Assembly: GCA_018381595.1 (NCBI GenBank)
Contig: JAGZRP010000069.1
Span: forward strand, 1 to 5,409
Origin: Bacillota bacterium
GTDB taxonomy: Bacteria > Bacillota_I > Bacilli_A > RF39 > UBA660
Direction of reading: 5' to 3'
Length of the DNA: 5,409 bases
Part shown: positions 1 to 5,214 of the stretch, piece by piece
Layout: every line of letters starts with the position of its first letter
Numbering within the stretch: position 1 is the first letter of the stretch
Position numbers and translations under genes: made by a program
The notes under the pieces: generated by a model
What the model was told of the DNA's origin: nothing
The model's input: only the letters and a program-made list of their open reading frames with translations
The model's database searches: none

Positions 1-1
1 G

Positions 2-604
2 GAACGTCGTTACCGTGCTAGTAAAATGGCGGGATTAGAAAAAATTCCGGCCATTGTTAGAACATTTACAGATGAACAAATGATGGAAATTGCTTTGCTT
101 GAAAACTTGCAACGTGAAAATTTGAGCCCAATCGAAGAAGCAAAGGCATATCAATCTATGGTAGAACATCTTCACCTAACACAAGATGAACTATCCAAAA
201 AAGTAGGAAAAAGTAGAAGTCATTTAACGAATATGTTAGGATTACTTCGTTTACCTACAGAAGTTCAAAATCTTGTCAATGATGAAAAATTAACGATGGG
301 ACATGCACGTGCTTTAAGTAAATTAGAAGACAAAGAACAAATTTTAAAAATGGCGCACGAAATTACAGAAAATAAGTTACCTGTACGTGCTGTAGAAGAA
401 AAATTAACAGAAGATGAATTTGAGAAAAAAGTGAAAATTCGTCGTCGTGAAAATTTAGATAAAGCAAATTATAAATACGTAGAAGATTTATTGAGAGAAA
501 AATTGGATACCAAAGTACGAATTAAAGATAAAAAAATAGAAATTGGATTTACATCACCAGCTGATTTAAACCGTATTTTAGAAATTATTCAAGTAAAGGA
601 GTAA
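2..604 (+). CDS. parB: Chromosome partition protein ParB/Spo0J, 5' truncated by window edge
   Basis: ParB binds parS sites near the origin, spreads as a CTP-dependent clamp and works with the ATPase Soj/ParA in origin segregation. The open frame enters from the window edge; 200 residues are visible. They begin with ERRYRASK, the end of the GERR[FWY]RA CTP-binding box, followed by the second conserved box ENLQRENLSPIEEA (about residues 34-47). The helix-turn-helix is at about 59-80 (LTQDELSKKVGKSRSHLTNM), and a charged C-terminal dimerisation region ends in a hydrophobic helix. The ATG at 26 is an internal methionine inside the conserved box, so it is not the start; roughly 80-100 N-terminal residues are missing compared with the usual length of about 280-300. 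The gene ends 4 bases before the next start, and the MscS gene's ribosome binding site lies in its last codons. Noc is a paralogous alternative, but the sequence reads more like ParB/Spo0J; soj would be expected just upstream. Confidence 0.95.
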   Translation, partial: ERRYRASKMAGLEKIPAIVRTFTDEQMMEIALLENLQRENLSPIEEAKAYQSMVEHLHLTQDELSKKVGKSRSHLTNMLGLLRLPTEVQNLVNDEKLTMGHARALSKLEDKEQILKMAHEITENKLPVRAVEEKLTEDEFEKKVKIRRRENLDKANYKYVEDLLREKLDTKVRIKDKKIEIGFTSPADLNRILEIIQVKE

Positions 605-608
605 TCAT

Positions 609-1448
609 ATGGAAAAAACATTGGAAATATTAAATTTTATTTCTGAAAAGGTGATGGTAAAAGAAATCATAGGACCTATCCTTGTTGTTTGTATCTCCAT
701 TTTAGTGAATGGGTTAATTAAAAATTTTGTGCAACGTGTATTTCATATTTCAAATAAAAAAGCAAAGACCAAGGAAGAAAAAAGAACAATTACCGTGGTA
801 TCATTAATTACAAATGTTATTAAATATATTATTATTTTAATTGATGTTATTATTGTTTTAGGTATCTATGGAATTCCGACAACTTCTATTATTGCTTCGT
901 TAGGAGCGGTAGGAGTTGTATTAGGACTTGCAATGCAAGATACATTGAAAGATTTTGTTTCTGGATTTTTTATGATAACAGAAAATCAATATCGTATTGG
1001 TGATTGGATAGAAATTAATGGTTTCTCAGGAGAAGTTATTAGTGTTGGACTAAAAACAACAAAAATACGTGCCTATACAGGAGAAGTTAAGATTGTTTCT
1101 AATCGTACGATTACAGAAGTGATTAATTATAATTTAGCAAATTCTCTTGCACTTGTTGATGTATCTGTATCTTATGAAGAGGATCATCAAAAAGTGGAAA
1201 AGTTATTAACGGAATTATGCCAAAAATTAACCAACGAATTACCAAAAATTCGTGGAACAGTTGATTTATTAGGAATTCAAGATTTTAGTGAGAATGGGCT
1301 TGTTTACCGTATTACAGTAGAAACAGTTCCAACAGAACACTATGGAATCCAAAGAGAAATTAGAAAACAAATTAAGGAAACGTTTGATAACAATAAAATC
1401 CAAATTAGTTATCCACAGGTGGTGTTGCATAATGGAAAAAGAATATAG
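609..1448 (+). CDS. MscS-family small-conductance mechanosensitive channel
   Basis: A 279-residue membrane protein that should open under membrane tension to release solutes on hypo-osmotic shock. Hydrophobic segments lie at about 20-41, 62-88 and 90-123. The third is the pore helix of the family: it is rich in Gly/Ala (SLGAVGVVLGLAMQ) and runs into the signature DTLKDFVSGFFMITENQYRIGDWIEI. The cytoplasmic beta domain follows (GEVISVGLKTTKIRAYTGE, then a VSNRTI motif at about 163-168, family consensus IPN), and then an alpha/beta domain to the C-terminus. Three transmembrane segments and this length match MscS/YkuT-type proteins rather than the large MscK forms. AAAGGAG at 595-601, 7 bases before the ATG, fixes the start. 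Placement directly after parB is a known Gram-positive arrangement and probably reflects co-transcription, not function. Its last 17 bases overlap the DUF951 gene in another frame. I give no symbol because orthology to a named member is not clear. Confidence 0.93.
   Translation: MEKTLEILNFISEKVMVKEIIGPILVVCISILVNGLIKNFVQRVFHISNKKAKTKEEKRTITVVSLITNVIKYIIILIDVIIVLGIYGIPTTSIIASLGAVGVVLGLAMQDTLKDFVSGFFMITENQYRIGDWIEINGFSGEVISVGLKTTKIRAYTGEVKIVSNRTITEVINYNLANSLALVDVSVSYEEDHQKVEKLLTELCQKLTNELPKIRGTVDLLGIQDFSENGLVYRITVETVPTEHYGIQREIRKQIKETFDNNKIQISYPQVVLHNGKRI
1417..1422 (+). promoter_or_regulatory. Ribosome binding site deciding the DUF951 gene start
   Basis: AGGTGG sits 9 bases before the ATG at 1432, inside the end of the MscS coding region. 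The same frame is open back to an ATG at 1342, but the 30 extra residues from there match no part of the DUF951 family and lie wholly inside the channel gene. The ATG at 1432 gives a protein that starts with the family's usual N-terminus. Confidence 0.7.
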
Positions 1449-1617
1449 TCTAGGTAGTATTGTTACAATGAAAAAAGAACATCCATGTGGTACGAACGAA
1501 TGGGAAATCGTTCGTGTGGGAGCAGATATTAAAATTAAATGTCGTAATTGTGGTAGATGTATTATGATGCCCCGTATGGAATTTAATCGAAAGTTAAAAA
1601 AGGTACTTTCGAAGTAG
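1432..1617 (+). CDS. DUF951 family small protein (YyzM-like), probable zinc-binding
   Basis: A 61-residue protein with the DUF951 pattern: LGSIVTMKKEHPCGTNEWE, then VRVGADIKIKC, CRNCGRC and MMPRMEF, ending in a basic tail (RKLKKVLSK). The cluster His17, Cys19, Cys37, Cys40 resembles a small zinc ribbon. Cys43 is an additional cysteine where I recall other members having a small or hydrophobic residue. The biochemical role of the family is unknown; some annotations suggest nucleic-acid binding, which I cannot verify. The usual family length is about 60-70 residues, so the 1432 start fits. In Bacilli this gene is generally found close to ychF and parB, as here (B. subtilis yyzM), although here a transporter gene separates it from ychF. 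It overlaps the channel gene by 17 bases, so translation is probably coupled. Confidence 0.88.
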   Translation: MEKEYSLGSIVTMKKEHPCGTNEWEIVRVGADIKIKCRNCGRCIMMPRMEFNRKLKKVLSK

Positions 1618-1622
1618 GAGGA
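1616..1622 (+). promoter_or_regulatory. Ribosome binding site of the AbgT-family gene, unusually close to ATG
   Basis: AGGAGGA begins inside the DUF951 stop codon. The AGGAGG core (1616-1621) ends only 4 bases before the ATG at 1626; its neighbours have 7-9. No other in-frame start lies near (the next methionine is residue 26, inside the first membrane segment), so this start is kept. The tight spacing may lower initiation or rely on coupling to DUF951 translation. Confidence 0.6.
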
Positions 1623-1625
1623 CTT

Positions 1626-3152
1626 ATGCGTATTAATCAAAAGAAAAAAAAGAAAAGTTTAAATCCGATATTTACAATATTGATATTGACTCTTTTTATT
1701 ATGCTTTTAAGTCTTATTTTTTCATTGCTTGGAATTGATGGACATAAAAGTACCATTGTAAATGGAAGTTTAGAGTCATCTCTTACCACCGTTAAAAATA
1801 TTTTTTCGGTAAATGGGCTTCGCTTTTTATTGGGAAATATTGTGAATTCATTTACAAAATTTGAACCACTTGCTTATCTTGTATTATCGCTTATTGGTAT
1901 TAGTATTGGCTCAGCGAGTGGATTATTTCAAAAATTATTTTCTCCTTTAAAAAAAATTAGATTAAATATTTTAACATTTATTGTATTATTTGTGGCAATT
2001 ATTTCTAATATGATTGGGGATTATAGTTATATGTTACTCATTCCTCTTGTTGGAGTGATGTATCAATATGCTGGTAAAAATCCAATGCTTGGAATTATGA
2101 CTGTATTTTTAGGAATCAGCATTGGATATGGAGCAAACTTAATTTTTACATATGATGATTATGCACTTGGTATGTTAACCCAAGTAGCAGCTACGGCATC
2201 AGTTGATCAAGATTATGTCTTCCATTTACTTTCTACATCAATTATTGCGCCAATTAGTACTGTAATTTTAACATTTATTGGAACAATTATCGTGACTAAG
2301 TTTTTAGCACCTAAGCTTCCTAAGAAAGTGCAATTAGAAGAAGTGGTAGAATATCATGATTCTAAAATGGCAAGTCGTTTGAGTGGCCTTTTATTTATTA
2401 TTTTACTATTGGCTATTTCTTATATGATTATTCCAGGGTTACCTGGTTCAGGAGCTTTGTTAGACCATAATGAAACTGAATATATTGCGATGTTATTTAG
2501 TCCTAATGCCCCATTCCGTACCGGTGTTGTATTATTAATTATGATTATATTTATGCTATGTTCTTTTGTTTATGGATTATTATCTGGTAATTTAAAATCT
2601 ACAGAAGATTGTGGCCTAGGATTATCGAAAGAGTTTAAAAATATTGGTTATTTATTTGTTTTACTTTTCTTTACTTCTAATATGTTAGCAATATTGAATT
2701 GGACAAATTTAGGAAGTGTGATTACAACAAGATTAGTAGATTTTATTAGTTTGATTCCAATGTCAGGAATGCCATTAATTTTATCTGTATTTGTAATCAT
2801 TATTATCGCAAGTATTTTAATTCCAGGTACCGTAGAAAAGTGGACTTTACTATCTCCAATTGTGATACCTTTGTTTATGCGTTCTAATATTACGCCAGAT
2901 TTCACACAGTTTATTTTTAAAGCTGCAGATGGAATTGGAAAAAGTATTTCTTTATTCTTTGTTTACTTTATTATTATGGTAGGTTTTTTACAGAAGTATA
3001 ATGCAGAAGGTAAAGAAGAAATTACATTAATGGGTACTTTAAAATTATTAGCGCCTTCTATTTTACTATTTACAATTGTTTGGATATTAATTATAATAGG
3101 TTGGTATTTAGTGGGCTTACCAATTGGTATGAATGCAATGCCTACTTTATAG
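1626..3152 (+). CDS. AbgT-family membrane transporter, divergent
   Basis: A 508-residue polytopic membrane protein. The family includes E. coli AbgT (p-aminobenzoyl-glutamate uptake) and MtrF/YdaH (reported antimetabolite/sulfonamide efflux). A basic start (KKKKK at 6-10, including a run of eight A at 1644-1651) precedes TM1 at about 13-36, and some 10-12 hydrophobic segments follow. Family blocks are recognisable: FEPLAYLVLSLIGISIGSASGLF (79-101), ISNMIGDYSYMLLIPL (126-141), GISIGYGANLIFTYDD (163-178), LTQVAA (184-189) and VEKWTLLSPIVIPLFM (403-418). Counting from Trp406, Pro424 and Asp435 sit where MtrF/YdaH carry essential residues, and Asp178 matches the DPLLAG aspartate. However, the expected Asn, Ser and Arg are Ser396, Val403 and Lys432, and TPLMPYF reads SLFFVYF (442-448). 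The length is normal and there is no frameshift, so it is probably functional, but the substrate cannot be assigned. It lies 8 bases after the DUF951 gene and 12 before ychF, in the same transcript. Confidence 0.82.
   Translation: MRINQKKKKKSLNPIFTILILTLFIMLLSLIFSLLGIDGHKSTIVNGSLESSLTTVKNIFSVNGLRFLLGNIVNSFTKFEPLAYLVLSLIGISIGSASGLFQKLFSPLKKIRLNILTFIVLFVAIISNMIGDYSYMLLIPLVGVMYQYAGKNPMLGIMTVFLGISIGYGANLIFTYDDYALGMLTQVAATASVDQDYVFHLLSTSIIAPISTVILTFIGTIIVTKFLAPKLPKKVQLEEVVEYHDSKMASRLSGLLFIILLLAISYMIIPGLPGSGALLDHNETEYIAMLFSPNAPFRTGVVLLIMIIFMLCSFVYGLLSGNLKSTEDCGLGLSKEFKNIGYLFVLLFFTSNMLAILNWTNLGSVITTRLVDFISLIPMSGMPLILSVFVIIIIASILIPGTVEKWTLLSPIVIPLFMRSNITPDFTQFIFKAADGIGKSISLFFVYFIIMVGFLQKYNAEGKEEITLMGTLKLLAPSILLFTIVWILIIIGWYLVGLPIGMNAMPTL
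3069..3097 (+). promoter_or_regulatory. Candidate internal sigma-A promoter for ychF
   Basis: TTTACA (3069-3074), a 17-base spacer and a perfect TATAAT (3092-3097) lie inside the 3' end of the transporter gene. Transcription would start near 3104, giving a leader of about 60 bases before the ychF ATG. The hexamers and spacing equal those of the rpsF promoter further on, although there is no extended TG here. The codons are hydrophobic and AT-rich, so chance is possible. If active, it would uncouple the conserved ychF from the transporter inserted upstream. Confidence 0.5.
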
Positions 3153-3164
3153 AGGAGAGATAAT

Positions 3165-4262
3165 ATGAGCTTAACAGCAGGAATTATTGGACTTCCTAAT
3201 GTCGGGAAATCTACGTTATTTAATGCAATTACAAAAAAACATATTTTAGCGGCCAATTATCCATTCGCAACCATTGAACCAAATGTAGGTGTGGTAACAG
3301 TACCAGATAAACGTTTGGATGTTTTAACAGAATTGGTTCATCCAGCGCGTACGATTCCAACGACATTCGAATTTACTGATATTGCAGGTTTGGTTAAAGG
3401 GGCATCGTTAGGAGAAGGATTAGGTAATAAATTCTTAAGTCATATCCGTGAGGTAGATGCGATTGTAGAAGTGGTTCGCTGTTTTGAAGATGGCAATATT
3501 ACTCATGTAGAGGGACAAATTGATCCTGTTCGTGATATTGAAATTATCAATGTAGAATTAATTCTCGCTGATTTAGAAGTTATTGATACTAGAATGAAAC
3601 GTCTTGGTAAAAAAATGGATATGGCAAAAGATAAAGATACCATCCTAGAAGTTGCACTTATGAAACGTTTAAAAGAGAATTTAGAAAAAAACGTTCCTGC
3701 TCGTGCTTTAGAATATTCTAAAGATGAATTAAAACTTTTGAAATCTTTTAATTTACTAACATTGAAACCAATTATTTATGTTGCCAATGTAAGTGAAACA
3801 GAAATTACAGAAGAAAATAAATACGTAGGACAAGTAAGAGAATATGCAAAAGAAGAACAAGCAGAAGTGATTGTTGTCTGCGCGAAAATTGAAGAGGAAC
3901 TCAGTGAACTTGAAGAGGAAGATAAAACCATGTTTTTAAGTGATTTAGGTTTAGAAGAAAGTGGACTTGATAAATTAATTCGTGCAACTTATTCTTTACT
4001 AGGGCTTGCAACTTATTTCACAGAAGGAACCGATGAGGTAAGAGCTTGGACCTTTAAAAAAGGAATGAAAGCACCAGAGTGTGCAGGAATTATCCATACT
4101 GACTTTGAAAGAGGATTTATCAAAGCAGAAGTGACAAGCTACACTGATTTTGAACAATTAAAAAGTGAAAAAGCAGTTCGTGAAGCTGGAAAACTTCGTC
4201 TTGAGGGAAAAGAATACGAAATGCAAGATGGAGATATTTGCCTATTTCGATTTAATGTATAA
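3165..4262 (+). CDS. ychF: Redox-regulated/ribosome-binding ATPase YchF (Obg-like, OLA1 family)
   Basis: A 365-residue P-loop protein of the Obg superfamily that prefers ATP to GTP, binds ribosomes and takes part in translation and stress control. The P-loop GLPNVGKST is at 9-17, the switch region NYPFATIEPN at 31-40 and the G3 motif DIAGLVKGAS at 72-81. The NKxD position reads NVSE (208-211), the change that goes with ATP use in this family. A coiled-coil insertion lies at about 130-200 (many Lys, Glu and Leu, with IDTRMKRLGKKMDMAKDKDT). A C-terminal TGS domain spans about 275-365, with IIHTDFERGFIKAEV, REAGKLRLEGKEYEMQDGD and the invariant ending FRFNV. Length and motifs are typical and nothing is missing. 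AGGAG at 3153-3157, 7 bases before the ATG, sets the start. It is the last gene before the terminator; the order ychF then rpsF-ssb-rpsR is shared with B. subtilis. Confidence 0.98.
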   Translation: MSLTAGIIGLPNVGKSTLFNAITKKHILAANYPFATIEPNVGVVTVPDKRLDVLTELVHPARTIPTTFEFTDIAGLVKGASLGEGLGNKFLSHIREVDAIVEVVRCFEDGNITHVEGQIDPVRDIEIINVELILADLEVIDTRMKRLGKKMDMAKDKDTILEVALMKRLKENLEKNVPARALEYSKDELKLLKSFNLLTLKPIIYVANVSETEITEENKYVGQVREYAKEEQAEVIVVCAKIEEELSELEEEDKTMFLSDLGLEESGLDKLIRATYSLLGLATYFTEGTDEVRAWTFKKGMKAPECAGIIHTDFERGFIKAEVTSYTDFEQLKSEKAVREAGKLRLEGKEYEMQDGDICLFRFNV

Positions 4263-4283
4263 GAAGGTATCCCTTCTTTTTTT
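4261..4283 (+). terminator. Rho-independent terminator after ychF, overlapping its stop codon
   Basis: AAGAAGG (4261-4267), loop TATC, then CCTTCTT (4272-4278), running into an uninterrupted T7 tract (4277-4283). The two A residues of the ychF stop codon form the base of the stem. The stem is short (7 pairs, three of them G-C), so some read-through into rpsF is likely. There is no A-tract upstream, so it is one-directional. Confidence 0.8.
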
Positions 4284-4316
4284 GTATCTCATTGCATATA
4301 TTAAAATGGTTTTGAA

Positions 4317-4334
4317 AAACTTATTTACAAGTTT
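4317..4334. repeat. Inverted repeat over the rpsF -35 box, possible operator
   Basis: AAACTT (4317-4322), six bases ATTTAC, then AAGTTT (4329-4334), a perfect 6-base inverted repeat. It surrounds the -35 hexamer TTTACA (4324-4329). Such a layout would let a dimeric regulator block polymerase, but the repeat is AT-rich and short, so chance is a fair alternative. I do not recognise it as a known operator. Confidence 0.35.
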
Positions 4335-4352
4335 GGAAAAGTCTGTTATAAT
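4324..4352 (+). promoter_or_regulatory. Sigma-A promoter of the rpsF-ssb-rpsR operon, extended -10
   Basis: TTTACA (4324-4329), a 17-base spacer and TATAAT (4347-4352), with TG at 4344-4345 giving an extended -10. The expected start is around 4358-4360, which leaves a leader of about 68 bases. It follows the ychF terminator, as expected for the head of a highly expressed ribosomal protein operon. Confidence 0.85.
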
Positions 4353-4358
4353 CAGTTA

Positions 4359-4426
4359 CGAGTATTAATTTACTCCTTGCTTTTGTTTTAGGCAAAAGCC
4401 ATTTAGACCATAAGGAGGTGTAAAAA
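4359..4426 (+). promoter_or_regulatory. rpsF mRNA leader, candidate S6:S18 autoregulatory element
   Basis: Stem P2 is GCTTTTG (4379-4385) with CAAAAGC (4393-4399), seven perfect pairs with loop TTTTAGG. Directly outside it, CTCCTT (4373-4378) is complementary to AAGGAG (4412-4417), the heart of the rpsF Shine-Dalgarno sequence AAGGAGGTG. This leaves CATTTAGACCAT (4400-4411) as a one-sided internal loop. A competing 5' hairpin, GAGTA (4360-4364) with TACTC (4371-4375), would capture part of the anti-SD. From general knowledge, many bacteria carry an rpsF leader motif of two stems and an internal loop bound by the S6:S18 complex; I recall a conserved CCG there, and here the loop has CCA. The pairing is seen; the ligand is inferred. 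Confidence 0.5.
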
Positions 4427-4717
4427 ATGAGAAATTACGAAATTATGTTTATCGTAAGACCAACATTATCAGAAGAAGAAACAAAGAAAGTGATCGAAAA
4501 CTTCAAAGCGATTTTAACAAACAATGGAGCTAAAATCGAGAACGAAACTGATATGGGACAAAGAGAATTTGCTTACGAAATCAAAAAATTCAAAAGTGGT
4601 TACTACTATGTTGTAGAAGTAAGCGCTAATGATGACGCAGCAATTAAAGAATTTGATCGTCTTTCATTAATTAGTAACGATGTTGTTCGTCACTTAATTA
4701 CAAAAATTGAAAAATAA
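4427..4717 (+). CDS. rpsF: 30S ribosomal protein S6
   Basis: A 96-residue S6, a primary component of the 30S platform that binds 16S rRNA as a pair with S18. The family pattern runs the full length: RNYEIMFIVRPTLSEEE at the start, GAKIENETDMGQREFAYEIKKFKSGYY in the middle (the G-x-R-xFAYxIxKxxxG[YF]Y signature at about 44-61), then VSANDDAAIKEFDRLSLISNDVVRHLITKI. The fold is a ferredoxin-like alpha/beta domain. The length is typical for Gram-positive S6 with no glutamate tail. A very strong AGGAGG (4413-4418) lies 8 bases before the ATG, and it is partly buried in a predicted leader stem. The gene is first in the unit with ssb and rpsR. Confidence 0.98.
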   Translation: MRNYEIMFIVRPTLSEEETKKVIENFKAILTNNGAKIENETDMGQREFAYEIKKFKSGYYYVVEVSANDDAAIKEFDRLSLISNDVVRHLITKIEK

Positions 4718-4729
4718 AGGAGTGTTGTT

Positions 4730-5197
4730 ATGAACCGAGTATGTTTAGTAGGAAGATTAACTGCAAAACCTGAACTTAGATATACGGCATCTAATTTACC
4801 GTTTTCACGTTTTTCAATTGCAGTGAACAGAACATTTAGTAATAAAGATGGCGAAAGAGAAGCTGACTTTATTAATATTGTTATTTGGAGAAAACAAGCA
4901 GAAAATGTTTGTAATTATCTAGATAAAGGGAGCCTTGTTTCAGTAGAAGGAAGACTTCAAACAAATAATTATGAAGACAAAGATGGAAATAAAAGATATT
5001 CAATGGAAGTTGTTGCAGATTCCGTACAATTTTTAGAATCAAAAACACAACGTAGAACGAATGATGCAAGTCCATATGATTATCAATCAAATTCAAGTAA
5101 TCAAACAGGAAGTTACACAAACGATGTAAATGTAGAAGATGACCCATTTGCTGACTTTGGAGATAGTGTTTCTATTAGTGATGACTTTCTAGACTAA
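4730..5197 (+). CDS. ssb: Single-stranded DNA-binding protein SSB
   Basis: A 155-residue SSB that coats single-stranded DNA as a tetramer and recruits replication and repair proteins. The OB-fold covers about 1-103, with MNRVCLVGRLTAKPELRY at the start, FSRFSIAVNRTF (25-36), ADFINIVIWRKQAENV (45-60), YLDKGSLVSVEGRLQT (63-78) and YSMEVVADSVQFLE (90-103). A low-complexity Ser/Asn/Gln/Tyr linker runs to about 135, and an acidic end follows. The usual tip is DDDLPF; this protein ends SISDDFLD, acidic but without the terminal Pro-Phe. The alternate frames around the stop do not restore it. An internal DPFADFGD (138-145) lies just upstream, as in Bacillus relatives. AAAGGAG (4716-4722) begins in the rpsF stop codon, 7 bases before the ATG. 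The position between rpsF and rpsR identifies it as the main chromosomal ssb. Confidence 0.97.
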   Translation: MNRVCLVGRLTAKPELRYTASNLPFSRFSIAVNRTFSNKDGEREADFINIVIWRKQAENVCNYLDKGSLVSVEGRLQTNNYEDKDGNKRYSMEVVADSVQFLESKTQRRTNDASPYDYQSNSSNQTGSYTNDVNVEDDPFADFGDSVSISDDFLD

Positions 5198-5214
5198 GGA
5201 AAGGATGGATAAAC

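Noticed and set aside
301..316. CACGTG core inside parB, resembling a parS site
   Set aside because: Only about 8 of 16 positions match the parS consensus TGTTTCACGTGAAACA, essentially the central six, and the bases are explained by the conserved GHARA codons.
1128..1133. TATAAT inside the MscS gene, and another at 2997-3002 in the transporter gene
   Set aside because: Neither has a -35-like hexamer at 16-18 bases upstream.
1269..1640. Minus-strand open frame of 123 codons
   Set aside because: It is antisense to the MscS and DUF951 genes, has no family resemblance and lacks a convincing ribosome binding site.
2648..3256. Two minus-strand open frames (2648-2905 and 2963-3256)
   Set aside because: They mirror the transporter and ychF coding regions and show no recognisable protein features.
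4165..4368. Plus-strand open frame of 67 codons spanning the ychF end, terminator and rpsF promoter
   Set aside because: It is out of frame with ychF, has no ribosome binding site, and its second half is regulatory DNA.
4881..5147. Minus-strand open frame inside ssb
   Set aside because: It is a shadow of the ssb gene; the His/Leu/Tyr-rich translation is typical of antisense reading of AT-rich codons.
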